A stretch of 64,000 bases of DNA from Cerioporus squamosus (lineage: Eukaryota > Basidiomycota > Agaricomycetes > Polyporales > Polyporaceae), in NCBI GenBank assembly GCA_022592435.1, contig JABYQS010000016.1:248001-312000 (forward strand), written 5' to 3'. Made by a program: the position numbers and the translations under genes. The notes beneath the pieces were generated by a model. The model searched no databases. It saw only the letters and a program-made list of their open reading frames with translations, and was not told the DNA's origin. This document shows positions 11,872-23,093 of the stretch, in pieces (positions within the stretch are counted from its first letter, which is position 1; the number at the start of each line of letters is the position of its first letter).

Positions 11872-14800
11872 TCATGCAGACACTGCGACCGACCTGTCGA
11901 CGTCCATAGCAAAGGCGTCGGCATCCTCCTCTTCGTCGTCGCCTATCTCGCCAAACATACCGTCGTCCATCTCTGAGAGAAGGTGCTCGACAACATAACT
12001 GTCCTGGAGCAGCTTCTCCATTCGCGTCAGATGGCGCTCGGTGTAGGGGATGAGCCCGTCGATGATCTCCTTCAGCGCAGTCGCACCGCGTCCTTCTGCA
12101 GGGGCGGCGGCTTCCGCCCCGCCAGCGAGGTCAGCGGTGCTGACGGCGAAGTTGAGCGTCGCTTCCTGGTCGAACGCACGCGCCAGATCCTCGGCTGGGC
12201 GCAGCTTGACGATCGCGTGCAGCACGCGCTGCGCGACCGCGCTCGTCTTTGCCTTCGCGTTCCAGTCGCGGACGTAGCGGAGAAGACGGGCGAGATCGGT
12301 CCCGGGAAGGGTGCGCAGGACCTCGTCGACGGCCGGGTGGCCCGTAATGGACGGAGTTCGGGCGGATGCGTCTGCGTCTCCGTGCGCGTCCGCCGAGGAC
12401 GGGAGCGAGGAGAAGAGCGAGTGGAGGCGGCCGGGCTGGGCCATGCTGAGCGCGAGGAGGATCGCGTTGCGGTAGTCGTGCAGGGCGAGGTAGTTGGCGA
12501 AGTCTTGCTCTCTGGTAGAATCAGGCTGTTAGCGGGAGGACGCAGCGTGGGAGGCAATGTACACTTACTTCTCAACGAGTTGCGCCCGTTGCGTCTCCTT
12601 CTCGACTTCCTGCTCTTCTGTGCAGTCTTGCCAGAACGTGACGACGGAGTCTGCCGCACCGGACACGATTGTGGACTCGTCGCTGCTGACTGCGAGTGCC
12701 CAAACCTGCGTGATTGAGAGCGGATCAGCTGGGGGACGCAAGGATCACACTGTCGGCAGGTCCCACCTTATCTTCGTGGTTGTCCATAGTTGCCGCGCAC
12801 GTCTCGTCGCGGACGTTCCACAGCTTGACAAGCCCATCGCTCGCGCTGCTCAACATCTGCATCCCAGCGTTGATAAAGTCCACGCGCAGGACCGAGTTCG
12901 TGTGCCCCTCGAACGTCTTCACGCACGTGAAGTCTTCCAGACTCCAGAGCTTCACCGTCTTGTCCCCACTGCCGGTCGCAAGCACCCGCTCCGCCTTCCC
13001 AAAGCGCACGCACCACACGCCGCGCTTGTGCCCCTTGCACGTCCCGAGCAGCCGGAGCTCGCCCCGCACGCCCGCGCCCGTCGCCACATACTCGATCTCC
13101 CACACCTTGGCAGTGCGGTCCTGCGAGCCGGACACGAGCAGCCGGTCGTTCGGCGCGACGTCGAGCGAGTTGATGTCCTTGTCGTGCGCCTTGTGCGTCG
13201 TCAAGCTCTTGCACTTCACTGTATGCGCGCCTTCCCCATCCTCTGCAGCCAGAGGAACGGAAGAGAGGTCCCACATCTTGATCGTGCGGTCCTGGCTTCC
13301 CGTAAACATGAACCGCAAACTGGCGCCACCAGAACCCGAGGCGGACGGGGCGTCGCCCGAGAACGCCTTTCGCGACATCGCTATCGCGCCGACGCTCTCA
13401 GCGTGCCCCTCACAGACCGCAACGCAACGCCACTCCGGGACTGTCTGTGCGCCTGCATCTTCTTCGCCCCCGCTTGCCCGTGGGCGCACCGGAGCCCATA
13501 TGCGCGCCGAGCGGTCCTTGCTGCCGCTGGCCAGCACGCGACCCTGCGCGCCATGGTCCAGACAGAGCACTATCTCCGAGTGGCCCGATATAAGCCGGGC
13601 GTCAAGAGAGGATGTCGAGTACACTCGAATGAGCGACGAGTTTGTCGCAAGCGCTACGTGGGTGTCGGACAGTGGCGAAGGTAATGACGCCTGCAAGGGG
13701 AGGTTGGGCGACAGGAAGGTGGCGTCGATAATCTCATCGTTGAAGCCGATGAGCTGACGGCTCAGTGTCTGGGTCGAGAGGGAGTGGAAAAGAATGTTCT
13801 GGTCGGCGTGCACGGACACGATGGTGGATGTGGACGGTACGTAACTGCACGCTTCGATGAGCGGTTGTGGCACAAAGCTACCGAGAAAGAAGACTCACAT
13901 GGCGTCTACAATTTGGCGTTGTTCCTCCTGGTCCTCGGTAGTGTCCTCTTGTTCCTGCCCCCCGAGGCTGAAGAGCACAGTGCCTTCGCGCGCATCCCAG
14001 ATCCTAACCAAGCCTTTCTCTCCTCCGGTGTAGAATCGGAGCTTCTCAGGGCCAGAGGGCGCGCCCGCAAGGTCCTCGTCAGGATGTAAGAGACCGACGG
14101 CCTCGACGCGCTCGAGCACAGGTATAGTCTTGTGAAGGACGGGTGAAAACTCAGCAGCCTTGCCCTTTCCTTTACTGCTCTTCTGCGCCGAAGGCGCTTT
14201 GGAAGAGATGTCCCAGATGAGGACGACAGAGTCTCGGCCTCCGCTGACAAGCCACTTGCCGTCCGGGGAGACGTCGAGACCGCGCGGGACCGATACGTGA
14301 CCCTCGAGCACGGCCTCGGGCTTCGATCCACCACTTGCGCGTGCAGCAGCAGCGGAAAGATCGAAGATACGGATACGGGTGTCCACGGACGCCGTGATGA
14401 GCTGCATCTTCTGTTCGCGGACGACGGAAGATGGGTCGAATGGGTAGTTGAACGCGAGCGCGCTGACGACGCCGCCGTGGCCCTTGAAGAGGTGCGTGAC
14501 GTAGCCGCGAAGGATGTCCCATACCTTGACGACGCCGTCGGCGGAGCCGGACGCGAGATACGTCGAGGTCGGGTCGGACTTGCAGACGTGCACGGGCGCG
14601 TCGTGCGCGCGGGCGATCACCCGGAGCGGCCTGATGGGCTTCGTCTGCGGTGAGAGCGAGGACGGAATCTCATAGATACGGAGTGACAGGGAAGAGGTGA
14701 AGATGAGGAGGTGGGAAGAGGACGGTGTGATGCAGAGGGACGTGATGGATTCCGTGTCCTGCGAGCACGGTCCGCGGTCAGGATGCGGGAGAACGGAGTG

Positions 14801-15052
14801 TGAAAAGAGAGCGACGCACGCCTGCAAAGCGACATATCTCCACGCCTGCCCTGACGTCTGTGAGGAGCGCGTCCTCTCCTACGCAGGTGACCAGCCGCGA
14901 TCCATCGGGAGTTATTGCGACAGGCCCTGCGGTGTGCAGCGGGGCGACGACGCGGGCCTTTTTGAAGCTGTGTGCAGAGCGTGAGCGGCGTGCGATGGGA
15001 GCAGGCAGGCGACGTACGCGGTCCTGGGCTTCGGGCGGTGTGCAGGATCCAT
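11872..15052 (-). CDS. UTP13: U3 snoRNP / SSU-processome WD40 protein Utp13
   Basis: Component of the UTP-B subcomplex that helps fold and cleave pre-18S rRNA in the nucleolus. The exons are 15052-15018, 14967-14820, 14758-13899, 13844-12767, 12705-12569 and 12511-11872, giving 965 residues. The N-terminus (TAFKKARV, then GPVAITPDGSRLVTC) and the many WD repeats (VKVWDI, VLIWDIS, VRIWDA, ARIWAP, IKMWDLS, AKVWEIE, VKLWSLE, VKLWNV) are typical of Utp13/TBL3. The C-terminal helical Utp13 domain is in exons 5 and 6, ending in an acidic tail. The ATG was chosen because only its short first exon joins in frame to the conserved start. The protein is longer than the yeast one because of low-complexity insertions between blades. 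Confidence 0.92.
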
Positions 15053-16126
15053 GGGAGAGCGAACGAGGAGCAGCAGCAGCCGGAGGAGCGGGATCGCAGG
15101 CGCGCGTCTCTGCGAATTTCGCGGGGTGTTTGTTGTTGTTGTCCAAGAGCCTCAATCGCACTCCTCCCGGCGCCTATCACGTTCTGATCGCGCGCCGGGG
15201 TTCGAACTGGGTGAGAACAGACTGAATGCGCCCCAGCCCCAGCCGCGTCTCGTCTGATCCCGCTGCACACGCTCGCAAGCCCTTACGCAACCCGCGCACG
15301 CGCACGTCTCGCCTCCTGCCCTTCTCCCCTTCCTCGGCGGCAGAATCACCCAGCGGAGTTGCCCCTCCCTCCATCAGACGCGCCATCTCTACACACGCCG
15401 GCGCTGGGACCCACCACGCTCGCCTACAAAGTACGCAAGTGGCAACCTTCTTTCCTGCCCAGGTCCGGCATCCATTCCGCCGCTGTCCGCCCCGGTCTGG
15501 CGTGCGCACTCATCGGCGGCGAAGGGACACACAATGTACGACCAATCCGCGAAATAAAAACAAACCGCCATATCAGGCAGTCCATTGTCCACTCCGCTCG
15601 TCTTCTCGGCCAGGGGTCGCCAGGAGAGGCGTCCACAGGCCTCGCAACACAATGCAAATTGCACGAACGCGTCTCCGTGGTCCGCCGCCCGAGCGTGCTC
15701 ACTCACTCACGTCGTGCGGTTGCAGCTCATCCGGGGTCCCGTCCGGGCCCCGGCTATTAACATCTACACTATCGACAGTGTGCATGGAAGTGTACGGCGC
15801 TAGAGTGAACCAAGAAACCAATAATCCTGAAGTAGGGCTTCATGCATAAGTCAGCGAGAAAAATCACATATGATTACAACCTCCGGGGATCCAGCACTAA
15901 GAGCTGACGGCTGAGACAATGAGCTATGGGGCTAGTGAGTAGATGCGAACGAACAGCCGAGAGCATGGGCAGTGGGCGGTAGACAGCACACGTAAACGAA
16001 GACGCAAGGACTAGATACGAGAAGAAACAAAGCAAAGCCAGAAGTGCAGAACCACAAGACCCCCGAAGTCAGACTGATGGGCGAGAAGCGCGAAGAAGAG
16101 CGAGCGGGGCACAAACGAACGGGCAG
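15053..16126. other. Spacer upstream of UTP13 and downstream of the forkhead gene
   Basis: No gene is supported. The interval is GC- and CT-rich and must hold the UTP13 promoter. The open frames on both strands here (for example 15226-15849) have no recognisable features. Confidence 0.45.
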
Positions 16127-18364
16127 TCACCGCGAATACTTCCGCTGCTGCTGCTCCCGTGCCTGGTACTGCCGGAGTGCGTCCTCCGCCGCTCGTCGAC
16201 GCATCGCCTCTTCCTCCGCCTTCTTCTCCGCAATCACCCTCCGTCGGGCCTCATCCTCTATCATGTTCTCCGCGACCTTCAGCGCGTGCTTAGCCCGCTT
16301 CGCCTCCTCCTCCATCGCCGTCAGCTGGTCCGACAGCCTCAGCGACGCGTTCACCGCGTCCTGCGACTGCCGCCGCAGCCCCGCCATCTCCATCTTCAAC
16401 CGCTCGATCGTGGAGTCCGCGTGATCACCAGCCGCGTAGCTTGAGAACGCCCCGTGCAGCACTGACCGGCCGGACTGCCCCTGCGAGCCGGAGTAGCTGC
16501 GATGGCTCGACCCCGAATAGGAATTCGGACCGCGCTTGGGGGCCCGCGGGTCGTATCTGTACGGCATGTCATCCGAGCTCGAGTAGTCATCGTCCGAGTG
16601 GTACGTCCCGTCACCGTCCTCGTCCCAGTCCATCTCGTCGTCATCGTCATCGTCGTACAGCCCGTGATTGCGGGTGTTCGGCGCGCTGAACGACCGACTG
16701 TCCACGGGACGTAGCTTCGCGATGGTAGACACGGGCTGTGGATGAGAAGTGCTGTTCGCAGGCGAGTGCTGGTGCGGATGCGGTTGCGAGTGCGAGTGTG
16801 AGTGTGGCTGCGAATGCTGAGGTGAATGCTGTTGCGGATGCTGGTGCGAGTGATGAGAACGAGAGTGACTGTGAGGCGACGGCTGCGAATGCGAATGAGA
16901 ACGCTGAGGAGGAGGTGGTGGTAGTGGCTGCTGCTGCTGTGAATGGGAGTGAGGAAGCGGGGGCGGCGGAGGTGGCGGCGGGTGAGAGTGAGGGTGGGGG
17001 TGGGGGTGAGAATTAGGCGGAGGTGGGTGAGAGTGGTGATTAGGCTGGGGCTGAGGTTGCGCATGGGCATATGACGATGGTGGCGGAGGTGGCGGATGTT
17101 GGTGCTGTTGCTGATGGTGATGCTGTGACTGATGGGCCGATGGAGGTAGTGGATGTGCATGCGGTGGTGGTACAGAATGCGGATGAGGGTGAGGATGAGC
17201 ATGATGTGAGTGCTGAGAGTGTAGATGCGGAGAATGTTGAGGATGTGAGTGCGGAGGCTGTTGCGAGTGGGTATGAAGTGGCGGCGGTGGTTGAGCATGA
17301 TGTGGAGGAGGTTGCGCATGTGGAGGTAGCGGCGGTTGTTGCGGGAGCGGGGATGGGATCTGACCATGTTGTTGTTGGGAAGGCGGCGGAGAATACGAAC
17401 GATAGTATGGCCTCGTGGGAGCAGGTTGTGGACCGGGGGGCAGCGGGTCCTGGTAGTACTGAAGAGAATCCTCTGAATGCCTGTGCATGTGAGGCTGCTG
17501 TGCGGAAGCAGAAGGAGGACCTGAAGAACTCGAAGGAGTGTTTGGAGACGGGGTCATGATGGTTGAGGTCGCAGATGGTGGCGGCTGCGTAAGCATGACA
17601 GGATACGGGGGTGGCTGCATGTGTATGTGCATCGGAATGATGGTTCCAGGAGACAACGGGCCCAAACCATGAATAGCACCTAGCTCTGAACCATCGTTTT
17701 TGGACCTCGCGCCCCTCTTCCTTGGACGTTTCGTTCCCGGGGGCGCGTCAAGGTTGACTGTCCAGTACGACCCGAAACCAGGATCGGAGGGCGGACGGGG
17801 TTGCCGCTCGAACAGGCGATTCAGGGATAGGTGGTGCCGCACAGATTGCTGAAGCGTGCGTTCAGCACCCTCCGATGCGCAATTACGAGGTAGGGGGTGA
17901 TTCCGAGGGCAACAGAGGACATACCTTCCATGCCGGACCCGCAGTCTTATAATATGGATACTTTCTCTCCATCGCAGCGTAAATCTCCCGGATGGTCAAC
18001 CGTTTGCGAGGACTGCCCAGTATTGTACACCGTAGGATTACGGGAAGGGTGTGTTGAGGGCGGCCATCGGTATCCGGGAGGCAAGCGAGGGTGTCGGGGC
18101 AGTCGGGATGCGGCTCATGGGCCCGAATGACGACTTCTGCACGTGGAGGCGCTCTGAGCTCGACTGCAGTGTTGCTGCTCTCGGACGTCTTTTCTGTGGG
18201 AGAGGCGGTGGTGCTGGTGGGAGATGGGGCAGCAGCCTGTAACCTGCACGATAGAGGTAGATGTGGGGATGAGCGACGTGGAGGATGGGCACACGAGAGG
18301 ATACATACCTGGCAGAGGGATCGTAGGAGGCCTCGGGGTTAAGGAGGGAGTTGAGGCTGGCCAT
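16127..18364 (-). CDS. Forkhead-type transcription factor with His/Pro tract and coiled coil
   Basis: Predicted nuclear DNA-binding regulator. The exons are 18364-18309, 18243-17925 and 17848-16127, giving 698 residues. The forkhead domain spans about residues 65-165 and is interrupted by the 76-nt second intron: RLTIREIYAAMERKYPYYKT and GPAWK lie before it, and the recognition helix QSVRHHLSLNRLFER and GFGSYWTVNL after it. A basic KRPRKRG nuclear-localisation-like stretch follows. Residues of about 230-510 are almost only His, Pro, Gln and Ser. Then comes an acidic Asp/Glu patch and a C-terminal Ala/Glu/Arg-rich coiled coil of about 85 residues that could dimerise. The usual KPPYSY start of forkhead domains is not recognisable. 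Targets are unknown. Confidence 0.87.
16740..17400 (-). repeat. Coding low-complexity His/Pro/Gln repeat tract
   Basis: Within exon 3 of the forkhead gene the minus strand is built of CAC, CAT, CCN, CAG and TCN codons in short irregular repeats such as HPHPH and QQQ. Because of this composition the other frames also lack stops over several hundred bases. Such tracts change length easily by slippage. Confidence 0.8.
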
Positions 18365-19198
18365 GGGGGAGGGCGGGAGGAGGAGGGGAGGCCAGAGGGA
18401 GTGTGACGGGGGAGAGGAAAAGGCAAGAGTAGGCGCACAGGTTGACCTTGTGGGTCCAGGAGCCCACTAGCCCTTTGTGCTGTATTAGATCCGACATCCC
18501 GATCCAAACAAACGCACAGCCTTTAGCCTCGCAACAAATGTATCTCCCTCACAACACACAACACCTCCTCCAGGTGTCGTAAATTAGCCCCTTAGGCAGC
18601 TCTTGTATTTTTTCCGCGATTTATGGGCGAGCACACCGGGGATGCCAGCGCACCCAAGCCACAACAGCGTTTGATGTGGTTTGTCGGACTTTCGCGTGTG
18701 CGAGGCACAAACCGGAACAGCCCCTTGCGCAATTACTGATCCACCAATGATAATCCATAACAAGCCGATGTGGGGACCCATCGATCGAGCGCAGCTCCCG
18801 AAAGCCAAGCCGCCTGAGACCTGGGGCCCGGAGAGTCGCTGATACGCATCGTTTAGGCTCACCTCTCCGGTTCATGGTCCCTCTGTACTTTATGCGGTCG
18901 CGTCTTGGTCGCGTCCACGCAACGCAGGGCTATCACCAGACGTAATACTAATAAACTCGCGCGAGTTGCATGTGTGATAAGGAATGGAATGCTGCCGCCG
19001 GGATCGCTCGGCGCGCGACGCTGTCAACAGCGCGCAGCGCCAGCGGGGTAGATTGCAACTAAGCCTATTCCGGAGTTATACATGTACACATGCACCATCC
19101 AAGCGCGGTATTCGACAGTGGGCGCGACTATGAGTCGTGCCGTGCGTCGGGATGTAACAAGTACTCGAAACGGGGATGGCCGTACGGCCCCTGCCGCT
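18365..19198. other. Spacer between the forkhead gene and NIPSNAP
   Basis: No gene is supported. The left part must contain the promoter of the forkhead gene; the right part is the 3' flank of NIPSNAP. Confidence 0.45.
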
Positions 19199-20502
19199 CT
19201 ACTTGAGCGGGCTGAAGGGCAGCGGCTCAAGAATGATAGAGTCCATCAGCATGGAATACTCTGCGGTCTACGCGCGGCGTCCAAATCAGCGTTTCATCAC
19301 AATGGAATGTAGCCCAACGTACCTTGGTCACCGTCTCCGACCAACCATCAAGAGCCCATGCTTTTTCACGGGTCTCTTTCCTGGTCTGCAGGTCACTGTG
19401 TAACGAGAATCCAACCGCTCGAGGCTAAGTGACATGATCGACAGGGACAAGCACAAACCGGAGCACTCACGGGTACTGCCACAGGTGATGGACTTGATGC
19501 AAGCCGCCCCACTTGAGAGAACCAGGCCCCAACAGGTTCAACGAACTTGCGGCGCGCCTCGATTCCCTTGCGCCTATCATGCAAGTCAAAGAGATCGCCC
19601 ATGAGTATACCGTTGAGCGTTGGTCAATATATCCGGATACTTTACCATGCGTGTTCCCATTGCAGCAACGTGCCTGGGTGCAGTTGGTACGTCCGGAGCT
19701 CGAAGATGCCACCTTCAGAACGAGGAGGGGTTGTGGGGAAGAATGCAAACTCCTGGCAGAGCTGCTGACTACGCGACGTCAAATAGGGTATCAACTTGTT
19801 GTACGTGTTGATATGCTGCAGCACGGATTCAGACACATCGACATAAACATAGGGATTTACCAACTCAATCAAGTACCCACCTCTGAGCTCCTGATCTTCT
19901 GAGTAGTCTTGTCGTAACCCCCATAGTTCTCATACTCCAAGATGTGGACTGCAAGTGCGGAACCATTGAACATACCAAGCGTAGGCAGAGCGGAAGGAGA
20001 CATACAAAACACGTCCTGTTCGCCGACGACGGACTCCCAGCTACCAGTCAGCTTCACGTGCAGCTCAGGATCTGCCTTTACATCGGTGTAGTAGGCCTCG
20101 CTAACGATGTGCGTCAGCATGTAGGATGCACAACAACCCACGGAACGTGCTTACGCCGCCTTCTTGTATTCCGGGACCGCGTCGGGCTTAACTCTGTGCA
20201 CTTTGATACACGTCCAGTTGTATTCGAGAGTGTCGTGTATACCACTCGAAGCTACACACCTTCGATGCCATGTACATACTTGCCGCGTGCCACGAGCCTG
20301 GAATGCTGCTGAACTGAGACGTCACCCTCTTGCTTTGCCTCCGGAGATCCATGCAGTATGGACTAGCGAGTTCCACCGTCACCTCCTTGACGTCCACCCC
20401 AAACGAAGACCTTACCTGTACCGAGATCGCCCTCTTGGCCTGTGCCTGCACCAGCGCACGAGGAGTCTGCCTGAGTGCCTGCGCGCCGAGACGAGCCAAC
20501 AT
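19199..20502 (-). CDS. NIPSNAP-family mitochondrial protein, with a one-base frame break
   Basis: The exons are 20502-20416, 20362-20260, 20191-20155, 20100-20006, 19948-19881, 19815-19646, 19573-19471, 19395-19323 and 19267-19199. An intact product would have 267 residues. Family hallmarks are clear: LVARGKYVHG, LHVKLTGSWESVVGEQDVF, HILEYENYGGYDK, GGIFELRTYQLHPG, HHLWQYPD and the C-terminal SIILEPLPFSPLK. The N-terminus is Arg/Ala-rich like a mitochondrial presequence. In exon 7 the frame shifts by one base between SQVGR and LHQVHH: an extra A (+ strand) lies near 19501. As written, translation ends soon after the break. NIPSNAPs are linked to mitochondrial quality control and vesicle transport. 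The break may be an assembly error because every other part is conserved. Confidence 0.87.
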
Positions 20503-20795
20503 GGTGCTTGTCTTGAGTTGGGGACGATGAGTGAACGATAGAAGGAGCGATAGAGTAGCAAGACACAGTCAGTAGAACGGCGAGAGGCTCAAGACTAGCG
20601 AACAAAGCAGCAGAGGCGGGAATAAAGCGGGCGGTGGTGGTTGCGTTGTCTGCGGGGTGGGCATATGACGCGGCGGGGCAACCGCTTTCGCCACGTGGCC
20701 CGCCCTTGATGGGCGCACATACAGACGCCGGCCGCGACGGACGAGCTGGACGTCCTGATCGACGTCGTCCTCGTCCCCCGCCCCCGTGGCCCCTC
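20503..20795. promoter_or_regulatory. Divergent promoter, NIPSNAP (-) / glycosyltransferase (+)
   Basis: Only 293 bp separate the two divergent start codons, so both genes probably share one promoter region. No TATA box was recognised on either side. An in-frame upstream ATG at 20709 could extend the right-hand gene by 29 residues. Confidence 0.45.
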
Positions 20796-22751
20796 ATGAT
20801 CACTCGCGAACAGTTCTTCCGCGCCGTAAAAACCATCGCGGTCCCCGTGTTCCTTGGCTTGGCAGCTCGATACATCTGGGGCGACCAGCAGGAGCAGACT
20901 CCGCCCTCGCTGTATCTCCCGCTCCTCGCCGACATCGACTTTGTGCCCAGGAAGCTCCCCGTCACCTATCGCGCCTACATCCCTGAGTTCGACGCGTACG
21001 AACGCGTATCCCCTCTACCGAATGCCACTGCCGAAGAGTTCCCTGATGTCACTGCTGTTGTGCTCAACTGGTCTCGCTTTCCGAATGTTATGCTCATATC
21101 GTCTTTGCTATGCGCGCCCTGGCTGAACGGGACAATCGCCGAAGTTTTCATTTGGAACAACAATCCGCGGAAGCTCACGTACGAAGTGTGCATATTGCTT
21201 TCCCGGTGCGCATGTCGATGTGGTCGACTGATCGAGTTGGCCGACGCTTGTAGGACTTGAAGAACACCGGTTGCCCAAAGTCGAAGCTACGCATCCATAA
21301 TGCTCCTGCAAATATGCTCTTCCAGGGGCGATTCATGGCCTGTGCACAGGCGAACGCGCCATATTGCTTCATCCAGGTATGCTTGGCTTCACATGCAACT
21401 GGCACATAATCGGGCCACTCACAGCCTTGGTCTCGCACTAGGACGATGACTACCTTGTCCACTCGGAGATTATACAGACTCTTCACGCACGCATCACCGC
21501 ACCGGATGCCTCGCGTACCATACATTTACTCCCTCCCCACGAGCACCTGTCGACTACACTTCGGGAGATCCACGTCCCCCGTCCAGATGAGTCTCATATC
21601 TCTGATATCCATACGTCCTTCGCCTGGCTGGGACACGGGACGATGCTGCACCGGTCCGAGGCTCAAAACTTCCTGAATCTCATGCGTTATCTCAAGGCGC
21701 CGCTGGATGAGCTGAAGATGGCCGATAACTTCTACGCTATCCTCAAAAACAAGGTACCTGAGATCTGGTTTGACCAAGGCTTCGAACTCGGCGGCGGCCA
21801 AGCATTCACCGTGGGATCGGAAGGAGATGAACGGAACAAGAACTATACGGTATTGCACCCCAATCGCTGCAGTGATGCTGCGTCGGCTTACACCCCTCGT
21901 TGTAGCTCCGGGCAACGCAATATCTAGAGTCCCTGGCACACTGCGGTCGTGCCTCGTGCGGCGACCCCGCAGTCGGCCATCCCCAGCACAAGCTGCCATA
22001 TGTCAAGCTTGACGGGTCGCAGACTCGGTCTCCGAATCCTTGGACCCGGACGGCCTGCCGTGGGGCGGCGTGTCTGCTCGAGACTAACATCAACATACTC
22101 CCGGACGCGATTTCACACACTGCGAACAATGTCGCAGATATACTCGCTTTGGAAACCAGGAACGCTGAGGTACTCGGCGATGCTGGGAAGGCGAACTACT
22201 TGGATCACGCACTGTCTAACGCCGTAGATATGCAACCTGGGAGTGTCTTCCGGAGTCTCACTCGTACGTCGGTCCTCCTATCTTGGCCTTCGATATGGCT
22301 TAACGTACACTAACTTCATACCTAGATGCGACGCAAGGGGATATCATTGCGATCGATGCACTCACGGACATCTCGGTTGCACGAGAGTGGACCGCAGTCG
22401 AACTCGTATGGCTGGTCGACTTCCCGACGGAGACCATTCTGAAATCTTGCACGTTTGAATGGTCACCCGACAATACCATATGGGTAAGCAGCTGGCCTCG
22501 ATGTATCCAGATGCCGGGACGTGGCTGATGTCTACCAGAACGCCGTTTCTCAGCCTCTTTCCTGCTACGACACGGATCAGGAGGCCACAGTTGATGGTGC
22601 GCAGGTACCCTTGAGAGAGTGTAGCGTGCAGATGCTGCTTGGCTCGGGTGCGCTGCATCTGAGAGCAACGGGGCAATACTTTAGAGCACGGCTAGGAGAG
22701 GATAGGGTAGAACTATGGACAATTTTTGAAGTTTGGCTCCGTGGTATCTAG
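20796..22751 (+). CDS. Putative type II membrane glycosyltransferase (GT-A, GT64-like)
   Basis: Six exons, 20796-21185, 21254-21376, 21442-21849, 21906-22263, 22326-22483 and 22539-22751, give 549 residues in consistent phase. A hydrophobic segment at residues of about 11-25 looks like a signal anchor, so the protein is probably Golgi or ER resident. The core starts VTAVVLNWSRFPN and contains a VFIWNNNPRK strand and a CFIQDDDYLV motif. The DDD is a good candidate for the metal-binding Asp triad of GT-A enzymes, analogous to the DED of exostosin-like GT64 domains. The C-terminal 180 residues are not recognised. Donor and acceptor are unknown. The gene structure is secure; the family call is inference from motif layout. 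Confidence 0.6.
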
Positions 22752-23093
22752 ACGTAAGCTCTCGCTATTCGGGGGCGCTTGCGATTGGTTCTTGCGTATC
22801 CATTGGCCAGAGCTGATTTCGTGCCTCTTGTGGCTATGGTCCTCCCTTCTACGACGCATCAAGCTTCAAGCCTGTGTGGTCTGCTGAGCCAACAGGTGTG
22901 CGAGGTGTGTCTGAGAATCCTGCCTGACAGCGATTGAGGGCAGGAGGATTGCCAGAGGAAGCGCTCTCAGGGCATCCCCCAACGCCGGCCGACGCGTGCT
23001 CCAGCTCCTCCCTCAATCCGTGACGCTACATAACATCCACGTCCAGATGGGCAATGACCCCTGCTTCGCGCGGCAGCTCTTACTGCTACCACC
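22752..23093. other. Spacer between the glycosyltransferase gene and MOCS1
   Basis: This 342-bp spacer holds the MOCS1 promoter. I see no coding exon and no clear TATA box. Confidence 0.4.

Noticed and set aside
12557..13757. Long + strand frames (375 and 347 codons) opposite UTP13
   Set aside because: They lie antisense to well-supported WD-repeat exons and owe their length to GC-rich codons; no motif is present.
13845..13898. A 21-nt intron in UTP13 (13898-13878)
   Set aside because: A normal 54-nt intron with a GTGCAG acceptor at 13845 gives the conserved protein sequence; the 21-nt version is too short.
15190..15215. A tRNA-like T-arm (GGTTCGAAC)
   Set aside because: No matching acceptor stem, D-arm or anticodon arm could be found at the right distance.
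16396..17559. Long frames in other phases and on the + strand over the forkhead gene
   Set aside because: They mirror the His/Pro repeat tract; the repeated codons remove stops in all frames.
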